From NCBI RefSeq assembly GCF_003201355.1, contig NZ_QICL01000008.1:79265-143264 (forward strand): a stretch of 64,000 nucleotides of DNA, in the 5' to 3' direction. Positions within the stretch are counted from its first letter, which is position 1; each line of letters opens with the position of its first letter. Origin of the DNA: Indolivaga alginatilytica (GTDB taxonomy: Bacteria > Bacteroidota > Bacteroidia > Bacteroidales > Dysgonomonadaceae). The notes beneath the pieces are model-generated. The model made no database searches. It was not told where the DNA came from and saw only the letters and a program-made list of their open reading frames with translations. A program made the translations under genes and the position numbers. Positions 44,435 through 54,002 of this stretch are shown piece after piece.

Positions 44435-44459
44435 CTCGTATATAGAATTGTATAAATTC

Positions 44460-46262
44460 TTATTTGCCTTCGCCTGAAAGTTTATCTCTCAAAGCAGCAA
44501 GTTCTTCGATATCACCTAAAGTAGTTTTTTCAGCAGCAGTAGATGTCATTTGAGGAGCATCGTCTTTTTTAGCTGATTTTCTAGGAGCTCTTTTTTCAGA
44601 AGCTTCTCTATTTTCACCACCACCTTTTTCGTCTTCATAAACTTTGCTATGAGAAACGATGATTCTCTTAGAATCTTTATTGAATTCGATAACTTTGAAC
44701 TCTAGTTTGTCTTCAACCTGAGCTTGTGTTCCGTCTTCTTTCACTAAGTGTTTTGGAGTTGCAAAACCTTCAACACCGTAAGGAAGAGAGATAACAGCAC
44801 CTTTGTCAACAAGTTCAACAACTGTACCTTCGTGTACTGATCCTACTGTAAAGATAGTTTCGAATACATCCCAAGGATTTTCTTCCAATTGTTTGTGACC
44901 TAGGCTCAAACGACGGTTGTCTTTGTCTATTTCAAGTACTTGAACTTGGATATCAGCACCGATTTGAGTTATTTCGCTTGGGTGTTTGATTTTCTTAGTC
45001 CAAGAAAGATCTGAAATGTGGATTAGACCATCAACGCCTTCTTCTATTTCAGCAAATACTCCGAAGTTAGTGAAGTTACGTACTTTAGCAGTATGTTGGC
45101 TTCCAACCGGATATTTTTCTTCGATATTTTCCCATGGATCTGGTTTCAATTGTTTGATACCCAGAGACATTTTGCGTTCGTCACGATCAAGAGTAAGAAC
45201 AACGGCTTCTACTTCGTCACCCACTTTCATAAAGTCTTGAGCGCTGCGTAGGTGTTGTGTCCAGCTCATTTCTGATACGTGGATAAGACCTTCTACTCCT
45301 GTAGTGATTTCGATGAATGCACCATAGTCAGCCATAACAACAACTCTACCTTTCACTTTGTCACCAACTTTCAAGTCAGCGCTAAGAGCATCCCATGGAT
45401 GAGGAGTAAGTTGTTTTAGACCAAGAGCGATACGTTTTTTGTCATCATCGAAGTCAAGGATAACCACGTTGATTTTTTCATCCAATTTAACCACTTCTTC
45501 CGGATGTTGTACACGTCCCCAAGAAAGGTCAGTAATGTGGATAAGACCATCTACACCGCCAAGGTCGATAAATACACCATAAGAAGTGATGTTTTTAACA
45601 GTACCTTCTAGCACTTGTCCTTTTTCCAGTTTCGAGATGATGTCTTTCTTTTGTTGTTCAAGTTCAGCCTCGATAAGAGCTTTGTGAGATACAACAACGT
45701 TTTTGAATTCGTGGTTGATTTTAACCACTTTGAATTCCATAGTTTTATCTACGAATACATCATAGTCACGGATTGGCTTAACATCGATTTGAGATCCCGG
45801 AAGGAACGCCTCGATACCAAATACGTCTACAATCATACCGCCCTTAGTACGGCATTTGATGTATCCTTTGATAATTTCGTCTTTTTCAAGAGCTTCGTTA
45901 ACACGTTCCCAAGAGCGAGAAGCGCGTGCTTTTTTGTGAGAAAGGATAAGCTGTCCTTTTTTGTCTTCTTGGCTTTCGATGTATACTTCTACTTCGTCAC
46001 CCACTTTTAAATCGGGGTTGTAACGAAATTCGTTCATCGAAACAATACCGTCAGATTTGTAACCAATATTCACAACCACTTCGCGTTTGTTCATAGAGCT
46101 TACTTTACCCATAACCACTTCTTTATCATTGATTCTGCTCAACGACTGGTCATAAGTTTTTTCTAAATCTTCTTTGCTTCTTTCTGAGAAAGTTTCACCG
46201 ATCTCATAAGCATTCCAATCGAAATCTTCAATTGGACTTACATTTTTTAAGTTATCAGACAT
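44460..46262 (-). CDS. rpsA: 30S ribosomal protein S1
   Basis: A 600-residue S1 with six S1 domains, recognisable from repeated 'GVDGLIHITDLSWGRVQHPEEVVKLDEKINVVILDFDDDKKRIALGLKQL'-type text, each about 85 residues, from residue about 45 to 545. The C-terminal tail is charged and probably disordered. S1 binds mRNA leaders and helps the 30S subunit start on structured or weak ribosome-binding sites; Bacteroidetes often lack strong Shine-Dalgarno sequences. It is monocistronic with a textbook promoter (46332-46363), a hairpin (46275-46288) 12 nt before the start that may act in autoregulation, and a terminator. Confidence 0.97.
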   Translation of the reverse strand: MSDNLKNVSPIEDFDWNAYEIGETFSERSKEDLEKTYDQSLSRINDKEVVMGKVSSMNKREVVVNIGYKSDGIVSMNEFRYNPDLKVGDEVEVYIESQEDKKGQLILSHKKARASRSWERVNEALEKDEIIKGYIKCRTKGGMIVDVFGIEAFLPGSQIDVKPIRDYDVFVDKTMEFKVVKINHEFKNVVVSHKALIEAELEQQKKDIISKLEKGQVLEGTVKNITSYGVFIDLGGVDGLIHITDLSWGRVQHPEEVVKLDEKINVVILDFDDDKKRIALGLKQLTPHPWDALSADLKVGDKVKGRVVVMADYGAFIEITTGVEGLIHVSEMSWTQHLRSAQDFMKVGDEVEAVVLTLDRDERKMSLGIKQLKPDPWENIEEKYPVGSQHTAKVRNFTNFGVFAEIEEGVDGLIHISDLSWTKKIKHPSEITQIGADIQVQVLEIDKDNRRLSLGHKQLEENPWDVFETIFTVGSVHEGTVVELVDKGAVISLPYGVEGFATPKHLVKEDGTQAQVEDKLEFKVIEFNKDSKRIIVSHSKVYEDEKGGGENREASEKRAPRKSAKKDDAPQMTSTAAEKTTLGDIEELAALRDKLSGEGK

Positions 46263-46331
46263 TTGTTACTGTTCGATCCTTTAGGATCATTTTATTAATA
46301 AATTAGACATTATGTTGTTTAAAAAACGGTG

Positions 46332-46363
46332 CAAAGGTATTGTTTTTCAAAGAATAAATCAAA
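46332..46363 (-). promoter_or_regulatory. rpsA promoter
   Basis: Minus strand TTTG (46360-46363), 20-nt spacer, TACCTTTG (46332-46339): the best match to the Bacteroidetes sigma-ABfr consensus in the window. Leader about 60 nt. Confidence 0.75.
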
Positions 46364-46452
46364 TGTATTGCTTATTATTTTTTGAGAAATGTTGAGCTTA
46401 AGTGATTTAAGTCAGATCATATATTTATTTATGCTGATCTGTGATTGAAATA

Positions 46453-46597
46453 GTTACACAATAGGGTGACAATAGTTACAAAAAGTATTCAATAAAGTGA
46501 CAAAGGCGACTTCTGAGTGTTACTTTTTCGAAATAGTTAACGATCTATTAATCAGTGTTTAATGATTCAAAAGGTTACAAAAGTAACAAAAGTGACA
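46453..46597. repeat. Cluster of eight GTNAC motifs
   Basis: GTTACA at 46453, 46475 and 46574; GTGACA at 46466, 46497 and 46592; GTTACT at 46519; GTAACA at 46583. Most are followed by an A-run. Spacing is about 9 bp in the right group and 9-22 bp in the left group. Confidence 0.6.
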
Positions 46598-46735
46598 CTT
46601 TTTGATTGCTTTATTTTCTCTTGTTTGCTGTTTCTTAATTCGGTCTTAATTCGGGCAGACACATGCCAGTCTCTACTGCATCTGTTGATTGCCCACTGCC
46701 TTACTGATAGATAAAACGAATTGAATAACAGAATC

Positions 46736-48055
46736 TTATTGTACAACAATTTCGATAATTGAATCTATATCGTCAAACTGAACATTTAATAAATCGAAAG
46801 TAACATTTCCTGTTTTTTTATCCACCGTCCAATTTAATTTAGAATCTATATTAACCCATCGTGCTGATTTAATTTTTTGAGGGATATTTATTGTAAACTT
46901 ATTGCCGTCTTGTTCAAATAAGTGGATATAATGTGTTTTTCCTTTTTGGGTAGTTGCTCCCCACGATTGAGGTTTTATGACTCCTCCCTGCGTTCCGTAG
47001 ATAGTTTGACCAAACTTTTTAGTCCAGATACCTACCTCCTGTAAGCACTTTACCGATTCGGGTTGTATCTCTCCATTAGGCATGGGACCTACATTCAATA
47101 ATAGGTTGGCTCCATATCCGGCAGCTTTTACTAAGTAATGTATTATTGCGGTGGTCGATTTGAAGTTTGTATCTGTAATACTATATCCCCACGTGTTATT
47201 CATTGTCTCGCACGTTTCCATAGGGATATGTTTGGATGCTGTTTGCCCTTCGCTGAATCCTGTTTTGTTTTCTCCCGGTAAATCTTTTTCGAATGCCTGA
47301 TAGTCTTCCCCCTTTAAAGGCTCTTTGTGATGATTATTCGATATCATACAATTGGGTTGAAGTGTGTGGATCAGGTTGTAAATTTCAGGATAATGCCAAT
47401 CTACTTTGGATGTTGCATGTGTATGGCTGCCATTGGGGTGCTGATCCCAGTCTCCATCAAACCAGATACCTGCGATATCTCCATAATTTGTCAATAGTTC
47501 GGTTAACTGAGCTTTCATGAAGTTGATATACGAATTCCAGTCACCTCTTTCTGTGCGACCACAGCCTTGTCCTGTACCTCCTGTCCAATATTGATAATCG
47601 GTTCTTGACCAATCGATAAGTGAATAGTATAATACTAATTTAATTCCTTCTTTATGACATTCGTCAGCTAATTCTTTAACAATATCTCTGCCAAAATGAG
47701 GGGTATTCATTATATTCCAGTCCGATTGCTTTGTATTCCAATTGCTGAATCCGTCGTGATGGCGTGAAGTGAATGTTATGTATTTCATTCCTGCATCTTT
47801 AGCGATTTTTACCCAAGTTTTAGCATCAAAATCTTGTGGATTAAAGAATTTTTGAAGCTTTTTATATTCTTGTACTTTTATGGGGCGGTTTTGCATTACC
47901 CATTCGCCATCTCCTAATACACTATACGGACCAAAATGGACAAATAAACCAAATCGGGCTTCGTCTAGCCATGCATGGTTGGGGTTGGGAGTCTGGCTTT
48001 GCATTTTAGTAAAAGATAAAGTCATAATGAATACAAGTAAGATTGCTTTTTTCAT
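46736..48055 (-). CDS. Alpha-L-fucosidase, GH29 family
   Basis: The open frame extends to 48115; the signal peptide begins at the internal Met (48053-48055), 'MKKAILLVFIMTLSFTKMQS', giving 439 residues. 'HAWLDEARFGLFVHFGPYSVLG', 'YITFTSRHHDGFSNWNTKQSDWN' and 'GIWFDGDWDQHPNG' are GH29 hallmarks; the Asp in 'WFDGDW' is the expected nucleophile. The enzyme should release terminal fucose from host or plant glycans in the periplasm or outside. GH29-A and -B types were not separated. The cation efflux gene lies 41 nt upstream on the same strand, though the functions are unrelated. No SusC/D pair is adjacent, so this is not a typical utilization locus. Confidence 0.9.
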   Translation of the reverse strand: MKKAILLVFIMTLSFTKMQSQTPNPNHAWLDEARFGLFVHFGPYSVLGDGEWVMQNRPIKVQEYKKLQKFFNPQDFDAKTWVKIAKDAGMKYITFTSRHHDGFSNWNTKQSDWNIMNTPHFGRDIVKELADECHKEGIKLVLYYSLIDWSRTDYQYWTGGTGQGCGRTERGDWNSYINFMKAQLTELLTNYGDIAGIWFDGDWDQHPNGSHTHATSKVDWHYPEIYNLIHTLQPNCMISNNHHKEPLKGEDYQAFEKDLPGENKTGFSEGQTASKHIPMETCETMNNTWGYSITDTNFKSTTAIIHYLVKAAGYGANLLLNVGPMPNGEIQPESVKCLQEVGIWTKKFGQTIYGTQGGVIKPQSWGATTQKGKTHYIHLFEQDGNKFTINIPQKIKSARWVNIDSKLNWTVDKKTGNVTFDLLNVQFDDIDSIIEIVVQ

Positions 48056-48096
48056 AGTATTTTTTTTAAATATTGATTCTTCAATAATTTTTAGCC

Positions 48097-49017
48097 TTAA
48101 TATAATGTACAGCAAGGTTCTTCAACTTTTAGTTTACGTCCTTCAATTTGTATCGTTATATGTTTGATGCCTGTATGATCGGCTAAAGCTTCGAGTGCCT
48201 GCTCCAATATAAGATCTCTGTCTGAATCGTTTTTTACTCTAAGATGTACAGTTAGTGATGGGAATTCCTGAGTAATCATCCATATATGTAAATCGTGCAC
48301 GTCTTCTACATCGGGTATTGCAGATAAAATATCAACTACTTCATGCGTGTGGATATTCGAAGGTTTACTTTCCATCAAAATATTAACAGAATCTTTTAAA
48401 ATATGCCATCCACTGTAAAGAACAATAATTGAGACAATCATACTGGCGATAGGGTCGGCTATATTCCATCCGAAAAGTAGAATTAATAATGCTGCAATAA
48501 TCGCACCTACTGAACCTAGTAAATCACCCAAGACATGTAGAAATGCACTTCTTACGTTTAGGTTTTCTTTAGTTTCGCCTCTCGATAATATCCATGCGAC
48601 AACAATATTGATAAGTAGACCGATAATTGCTATAATCATCATGCCCTTTCCAATTACTTGGGGTGGGGAGGAGAGGCGTACTATGGCTTCATATAATATG
48701 TAAGCGGATAAAGCGACAAGAGCAATTCCATTAAGTAAGGCGGCTAGTATTTCGAAGCGTTTGTAACCATATGTTTTCTCTATCGTTGCTGCTTTCTGCC
48801 CGAATATGATCGCTGCCAGACTAAGCCCTAAGGCTACAGAATCGCTAAGCATATGACCTGCATCCGATAACAGTGCCAAACTATTGGTGAGGATGCCTCC
48901 GATGAATTCGACAAACATAAATCCTGCAATAAGCAGGAAACTAAAGGTAAGAGCTCTCTTGTTTGTGGTGTGACTGTGCGAATGAGAATGTCCACCATGA
49001 GCATGATTATGTGACAT
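48097..49017 (-). CDS. Cation diffusion facilitator (CzcD/ZitB-like)
   Basis: The open frame reaches 49059; the family-like start is the internal Met at 49015-49017, giving 306 residues beginning 'MSHNHAHGGHSHSHSHTTNKRA', a His-rich metal-binding leader. Six membrane helices follow; 'SLALLSDAGHMLSDSVAL' holds the DxxxD transport site of the second helix and the matching 'AFLHVLGDLLGSVGAI' the HxxxD of the fifth. The C-terminal cytosolic domain (about 205-306) is present. CDF pumps export Zn2+, Co2+, Cd2+ or similar ions against protons. Which metal is unknown. It probably shares a transcript with the fucosidase gene 41 nt downstream. Confidence 0.92.
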   Translation of the reverse strand: MSHNHAHGGHSHSHSHTTNKRALTFSFLLIAGFMFVEFIGGILTNSLALLSDAGHMLSDSVALGLSLAAIIFGQKAATIEKTYGYKRFEILAALLNGIALVALSAYILYEAIVRLSSPPQVIGKGMMIIAIIGLLINIVVAWILSRGETKENLNVRSAFLHVLGDLLGSVGAIIAALLILLFGWNIADPIASMIVSIIVLYSGWHILKDSVNILMESKPSNIHTHEVVDILSAIPDVEDVHDLHIWMITQEFPSLTVHLRVKNDSDRDLILEQALEALADHTGIKHITIQIEGRKLKVEEPCCTLY

Positions 49018-49130
49018 ATCTGATATAGATTTAGTAAAGTAAATATTTACTGCTTTCATTATTCAGCCTAGCATGAGTAAAGCCGAACTTTACAGTATTA
49101 CTAAGACCTATAATTGAATGATATACAAAG

Positions 49131-49169
49131 AAAGCAAGGATTGTTTTGATATCAAACAATCCTTGCTTT
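49131..49169 (-). terminator. Terminator of rho
   Basis: 16-bp perfect stem (49131-49146 with 49154-49169), 7-nt loop. A second, imperfect hairpin lies closer to the stop codon (49182-49212, TTAAG...CTTAA). Confidence 0.8.
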
Positions 49170-49223
49170 AATTTTTTGAGTTTAAGGTTAAAGACTGATG
49201 TCTTTATCTTAACTGTTTATTTC

Positions 49224-51068
49224 TTAGTCGTTCATTGAAATCAAGAACTCCTCATTGTTGATTGTTTTCTTCAATCTCTTATCAAGGAACTGCATTGCTT
49301 CCACCGAATTCATATCCGATAAGAAGTTGCGAAGTACCCACATACGGTTAAGTGTATCGGGATCAAGTAACAGATCGTCACGACGTGTACTTGATGAGAT
49401 AATGTCAACAGCAGGAAATACGCGTTTGTTAGATAATTTACGATCCAATTGAAGTTCCATGTTACCTGTACCTTTAAATTCTTCGAAGATAACATCATCC
49501 ATCTTAGAACCGGTTTCAGTAAGAGCCGTAGCAATTATGGTTAGAGAGCCACCGTTTTCGATGTTACGGGCTGCTCCGAAGAAACGTTTCGGTTTATGTA
49601 ATGCATTTGCGTCAACCCCACCTGTAAGTACTTTACCTGATGCCGGTTGAACTGTATTGTAAGCACGGGCCAAACGGGTGATAGAGTCTAATAAAATGAC
49701 TACATCATGACCGCATTCAACCATACGTTTTGCCTTGTTCAGTACAATTTCCGCAATTTTTACGTGGCGGTCTGCCGGCTCATCGAAAGTAGATGCAATA
49801 ACTTCAGCATTTACACTTCTTTCCATGTCGGTAACCTCCTCAGGACGTTCATCTATCAATAATACAATCATGTATACTTCAGGATGGTTGGTCGCTATGG
49901 CGTTTGCTATATCTTTAAGTAATGATGTTTTACCTGTTTTAGGCTGAGCAACAATAAGACCACGTTGTCCTTTACCTATTGGAGAGAATAAATCTACAAC
50001 ACGGCATGAGAAATTATCATTTCTGCCGGATGTTAATCTGAACTTTTCATCAGGGAAAAGAGGCTTAAGGTGATCGAATGGAACACGGTCTCTAACTTCG
50101 TCGGGACTGCGTCCGTTTATTTTATCCACTTTTACAAGAGGGAAAAATTTCTCACCTTCTTTTGGAGGGCGGATAGGGCCTTCTACAATATCTCCTGTTT
50201 TCAGACCGAATAGACGTATCTGGGATTGAGATATATAGATGTCATCGGGAGAAGACATATAGTTGTAATCAGAAGAACGTAAAAATCCGTAACCTTCCTG
50301 CATTATTTCTAATACACCTGTCGCAGATAAAATTCCTTCAAATTCGAAAGATTTTTCCTGTGCCTGATTATTGCTTGGTTTCTGATTTTGAATGTTGCTG
50401 CTATTTCCACTGTTACTTGCAACCGTTGAAGGTGCCGGAGCGGGCGTAGGGGCAGGAATTGTTACCGGAGCCATTTTAGGCGATTCTACAACAACGGGTG
50501 CTACATCCGTATCTACCTCAAGAGGTGATAGGGGAGCCATTGCCGGAACTTCTTCTTTGGATTCGGTACGTGGTTTGCTGGACTTAAATACTAATTGCGT
50601 TGGCCTTTGCGGGATTGTTTTAGTATTTGTAGGTTCGTTTGTATTATTACTGGAGGTTTCTGCACTTTTACGGTGAACTACTCTTTCTTTAGGTTTGGCT
50701 ACTGTAGCTTCTTCTGTAGGAGTATTTACCGGAGGTTGCTGATTGGTCGGAGTTTTCTCTGTTTCCTTTTCTTCTTTAACCTCTTCTATTTTAGCTTCAA
50801 CAGCGGCAGCTTTTGGGGCAGGAGCGGCTTTATTCGGTTTTGTTTTTGCCGGAGCTTCTGCATTTTTCTTTTCTGATTGTTTGCTTTCAGCTTTGTAGCT
50901 CTCCGAATTTTTGTTTTTTGCCTCAAGAATAGCTTGTTCGTCTAAAATTTTGTAGATTAATTCGTCCTTCTTATATGCATCAGGACGTTTTATACCTAGT
51001 TCTTTAGCTAAGGTTCTTAATTCAGTTGTGAGCTTTTCGTTTAGCTCAAGAATGTTGTATATACGCAT
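49224..51068 (-). CDS. rho: Transcription termination factor Rho
   Basis: A 614-residue Rho, about 200 longer than the E. coli protein. Rho_N lies at about 1-50 ('[28 protein letters not shown]'), then an insertion of roughly 180 residues, very rich in Pro, Ala, Lys, Glu, Ser, Thr (about 55-235) and surely disordered. The RNA-binding CSD follows ('[26 protein letters not shown]') and the ATPase has Walker A '[14 protein letters not shown]', Walker B '[16 protein letters not shown]', and the C-terminal '[12 protein letters not shown]'. Rho is a hexameric RNA-dependent ATPase that ends transcription. The insertion is seen in other Bacteroidetes. It is monocistronic with a promoter at 51226-51255. 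Confidence 0.97.
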   Translation of the reverse strand: MRIYNILELNEKLTTELRTLAKELGIKRPDAYKKDELIYKILDEQAILEAKNKNSESYKAESKQSEKKNAEAPAKTKPNKAAPAPKAAAVEAKIEEVKEEKETEKTPTNQQPPVNTPTEEATVAKPKERVVHRKSAETSSNNTNEPTNTKTIPQRPTQLVFKSSKPRTESKEEVPAMAPLSPLEVDTDVAPVVVESPKMAPVTIPAPTPAPAPSTVASNSGNSSNIQNQKPSNNQAQEKSFEFEGILSATGVLEIMQEGYGFLRSSDYNYMSSPDDIYISQSQIRLFGLKTGDIVEGPIRPPKEGEKFFPLVKVDKINGRSPDEVRDRVPFDHLKPLFPDEKFRLTSGRNDNFSCRVVDLFSPIGKGQRGLIVAQPKTGKTSLLKDIANAIATNHPEVYMIVLLIDERPEEVTDMERSVNAEVIASTFDEPADRHVKIAEIVLNKAKRMVECGHDVVILLDSITRLARAYNTVQPASGKVLTGGVDANALHKPKRFFGAARNIENGGSLTIIATALTETGSKMDDVIFEEFKGTGNMELQLDRKLSNKRVFPAVDIISSSTRRDDLLLDPDTLNRMWVLRNFLSDMNSVEAMQFLDKRLKKTINNEEFLISMND

Positions 51069-51225
51069 GTATATTCTATGTTGTTTTGTTATTTAATATT
51101 CTGATTAGACAGCATGAGAGATAGTTGCTGATTCAATTTGATGTTGATGCAAAATAATAAGGATACAATCGAGTTTTTTTACTATGATTCAAATAAGAAA
51201 TCTGTAGTTTTTTCTTATCGTTCTA

Positions 51226-51255
51226 CAAAATTATATATATTTTTTAGAAAAACAA
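51226..51255 (-). promoter_or_regulatory. rho promoter
   Basis: Minus strand TTG (51253-51255), 19-nt spacer, TAATTTTG (51226-51233). Leader about 160 nt, long enough for autoregulation, but no structure was worked out. Confidence 0.6.
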
Positions 51256-51343
51256 TTTTTTGTCTGATTAAATATTTTTTTCTCGGTTTATTTTTAGTTT
51301 TTATTATTATTGTGTAGATTTACGAAAAAATAGTAATCTAATT

Positions 51344-52672
51344 ATGAGAACACTTAACTTCCTAATCATTTTATTTTTTGGATATTACACTGTATTGAAT
51401 GCGCAAGATAATTATCCGATTATTGATGAATACATTGCTGGTTATCAATTCGATAAAGCATTAGTTGCTATTGATAATGAAGAACAAACCAAAGAGCTTC
51501 AACAGAAGAAGGCTATTTGCTATAAGGGATTAGACAATTATTCGAAGGCGATTGAGGTATTATTCTCTCTGGCACAGGAATATCCCGACGATTTAAAAAT
51601 AAAATCGGAAATGGCTTTATGCTATCAGGCACTTTCGAATTGGAATGCGAGCTTAAAATGCTATGATGAATTAATAAAGCTCGATTCAATCAACGTATAT
51701 TATAAGATCAAGAGAGCGGATATGCTATTTCGTCTCGATAATTATAAAGCTGCATTGGCAGACTATAAGACATTATCAGATGGATATAAATTGAATAATA
51801 TGATTAAGCGTTCTGCTCAATGTTTCGAGAATATGAATCTTCCCGATAGTGCAATGGTTTATTACAGTAAGGCGTTGGAGGCAGATACTATGGATGTTTT
51901 TTCAATAGCCAGTTTGATAAATATAAATATTAAATTAAAAAACTTTGGAGCAGCAATAAAACTTTCCGATAGCTTTGTGAAAAAGGATAGTACCAATAAG
52001 CAAATCAATTTACTGAATGGCTTAAGTTATTATGGCGCTGATTTTTATGAAGATGCTGTGCCTCGATTCGAAAGGTGTTATTTGAATGGAGACAGTTCTC
52101 TGGTTGTCAATCGGAGTTTGGGCATCTCTTATTATTCATTGGGAGAAAACGAAAAAGCTTTGCCCTATTTAATAAAAGCCTATGCACAAGATTCTACTAA
52201 TGTAAGAGTATTATATTGTCTGGCTGTAATGTCGAATGAGATCAGAGAATATACCAATGCGGTTAATTATTTCGGTATTCTTCTTGATCGTACAATTCCT
52301 GCGGATATGTACCTCTATCTTTACTTCAGAGGCTTAGCCAAGGCACATGAGGGATTAGAAGAATATAAGGGAGCAGTTGAAAACTATGCGGAAGCTACAA
52401 AATATGGGACTAAAAACCAGAATATGTACCTCTATTTCTCTTTAGCAACCACATATGATTATGAATTACGGCAAGCGGATAAAGCTTTAGAATATTACCT
52501 TAAATATCAAGCTTCTTTAGGAGGTTATCTGGAGGAATTGAGAAAACAAGAGGATCAAGACGATGCACATAAGCTTGAAATGCTCAGTGTGGAGTCGAGC
52601 ATTAAAACTCTTAATTCGCAAATCGGACGCTTGGAAAAAGAACTTGCTAAAGCTACTTCTGATGTAAAGTAA
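51344..52672 (+). CDS. Exported tetratricopeptide-repeat protein
   Basis: A 442-residue protein with a signal peptide (cleavage near 'TVLNAQ', about residue 21). Most of the rest is TPR-like helix pairs: 'QKKAICYKGLDNYSKAIEVLFSLAQEYPDD', 'SEMALCYQALSNWNASLKCYDELIKLDS', 'RADMLFRLDNYKAALADYKTL' and later 'RSLGISYYSLGENEKALPYLIKAYAQDST' (at least eight repeats). The C-terminal 35 residues look coiled coil ('SSIKTLNSQIGRLEKELAKA'). TPR proteins are scaffolds for protein interactions; here in the periplasm or outer membrane. It overlaps the 3' end of convergent tilS by 20 bp, with no terminator between. Function beyond scaffolding is not known. Confidence 0.75.
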   Translation: MRTLNFLIILFFGYYTVLNAQDNYPIIDEYIAGYQFDKALVAIDNEEQTKELQQKKAICYKGLDNYSKAIEVLFSLAQEYPDDLKIKSEMALCYQALSNWNASLKCYDELIKLDSINVYYKIKRADMLFRLDNYKAALADYKTLSDGYKLNNMIKRSAQCFENMNLPDSAMVYYSKALEADTMDVFSIASLININIKLKNFGAAIKLSDSFVKKDSTNKQINLLNGLSYYGADFYEDAVPRFERCYLNGDSSLVVNRSLGISYYSLGENEKALPYLIKAYAQDSTNVRVLYCLAVMSNEIREYTNAVNYFGILLDRTIPADMYLYLYFRGLAKAHEGLEEYKGAVENYAEATKYGTKNQNMYLYFSLATTYDYELRQADKALEYYLKYQASLGGYLEELRKQEDQDDAHKLEMLSVESSIKTLNSQIGRLEKELAKATSDVK

Positions 52673-53984
52673 TCTTAAGAACTTCTATCGTTTTGCCGGT
52701 TATTTTGAATCGGTCATCAATACGTTCACCTACAATCCATGCAATATCATCGGCAGAACATAGAAGCCATGTATTGTTTTTGTCTACTAAACTGAATTTA
52801 CGATCGGTAAAATAATCGCTTACTTTTTTGTGACCTTTCATCCCAAAGGGAATAAATTTATCGCCGTGTTTCCATCTGCGGATAATAAGAGGATATATCA
52901 ACCGACCTTTATCTAAGTAGATAATATTGGGGTCTTGTTCTATTTTAAACGATGAAGTTTTGCGGAACGATTCAAGTGTCATCTCGAAGGGCTCAACAAT
53001 CTCTGTTTCGTGTTCAAAAAGAGTATAAATACTATCGGGTTGATTGTTAATGGGTTCAAGTAGAAATGCTTCCCTGTCTTTTATGAGTTGATAATCGGTA
53101 GCATAAAAGATTTTACCGGATTGACCGTTTATTGAGTCAAAAATATTGTCGACAGTAGAGGTGTTGAATCCATAGGAAAACAGAATTTCGAAAAGAATGG
53201 TCTTCGGTTCTTTCTGCTTCAATAAGGCATTTATATCAATCTTATTGTCTGAAAATACTTTGCGTTTTGCCTTCTCAACATACGCATTATATATACTTTC
53301 GGTACGAGATAAGTTTTCAGATGTTCTTTGTATAGCCTGTACAACAGACGGGTTGATCGACTTAAGAAGAGGTATTACATTCAAACGTATTTTGTTCCGT
53401 GTATAAATATCTTCTTTATTGGTACTGTCCTCTACAAAGCCAATATGTCCGGCTTTCAGGTATTCGAGAATATCATCTCTGAAAATGCAGAGTAGGGGGC
53501 GGATCACTTTTCCGTTGATAGGAGCTATACCACTCAGTCCTCGTATTCCTGTACCTCTAATGAGGTTAATCAAAACGGTTTCTACCGAATCGTCCTGATG
53601 GTGCGCTACGGCAATTTTTTCGGCTTTGTATTCTTTTCTGATTTTTTCGAACCACGCATAACGCAGTTCGCGAGCGGCCATCTCTAAGGAAATAGATTCC
53701 TCTTCAATATATTTCTTTGTATCGAAATTTGCCGATACATATTTGAATTTATATTTGGATGCAATCTTTTCTACAAAATATTCGTCCCGGTACGATTCCT
53801 GCCCTCGCAGATGAAAATTGCAGTGTGCTACAATACAATCATATCCCAGATGATGAAGTATATCCAATAGAGCCATCGAATCGGCACCACCGCTAACTCC
53901 GATAATAACTGTAGCCTTATCGGTAAGTAGCGCATTATCCTGAATATATTTCTTTACTTTGGAGATAGTTTGCATGGACAGCAT
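52653..53984 (-). CDS. tilS: tRNA(Ile)-lysidine synthetase TilS
   Basis: A 443-residue TilS. The PP-loop ATP motif is 'VIIGVSGGADSMALLDIL' (about residues 27-44), 'IVAHCNFHLRGQESYRDE' and 'AVAHHQDDSVETVLINLIRGTGIRGLSGI' are strongly diagnostic, and the C-terminal domain is full ('RRWKHGDKFIPFGMKGHKKVSDYFTDRKF'). TilS modifies the CAU anticodon of tRNA-Ile so that it reads AUA; it is essential in most bacteria. The start may be Met1 or Met4 (53975). It lies 31 nt after the methyltransferase gene and is the last gene of a tamB operon. Its function bears on the ATA codon issue at tamB only by coincidence. Confidence 0.96.
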   Translation of the reverse strand: MLSMQTISKVKKYIQDNALLTDKATVIIGVSGGADSMALLDILHHLGYDCIVAHCNFHLRGQESYRDEYFVEKIASKYKFKYVSANFDTKKYIEEESISLEMAARELRYAWFEKIRKEYKAEKIAVAHHQDDSVETVLINLIRGTGIRGLSGIAPINGKVIRPLLCIFRDDILEYLKAGHIGFVEDSTNKEDIYTRNKIRLNVIPLLKSINPSVVQAIQRTSENLSRTESIYNAYVEKAKRKVFSDNKIDINALLKQKEPKTILFEILFSYGFNTSTVDNIFDSINGQSGKIFYATDYQLIKDREAFLLEPINNQPDSIYTLFEHETEIVEPFEMTLESFRKTSSFKIEQDPNIIYLDKGRLIYPLIIRRWKHGDKFIPFGMKGHKKVSDYFTDRKFSLVDKNNTWLLCSADDIAWIVGERIDDRFKITGKTIEVLKITLHQK

Positions 53985-54002
53985 TGTATTTTTTATGATA
54001 AA

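Larger units (their letters stand above)
46263..46735 (-). promoter_or_regulatory. rpsA upstream region with a GTNAC motif cluster
   Basis: No convincing gene in 473 bp. In leftward order: a cluster of eight GTNAC motifs (46453-46597), a hairpin (46413-46441, CAGATCA/TGATCTG), the rpsA promoter, the leader and the hairpin GATCC-TTTA-GGATC (46275-46288). The stretch 46600-46735 shows no clear feature. Confidence 0.55.

Noticed and set aside
46567-46749. 60-residue leftward open frame ending in VTFVTFVTF
   Set aside because: It is the reading of the GTNAC repeat cluster and overlaps the 3' end of the fucosidase gene; no promoter and no protein-like composition.
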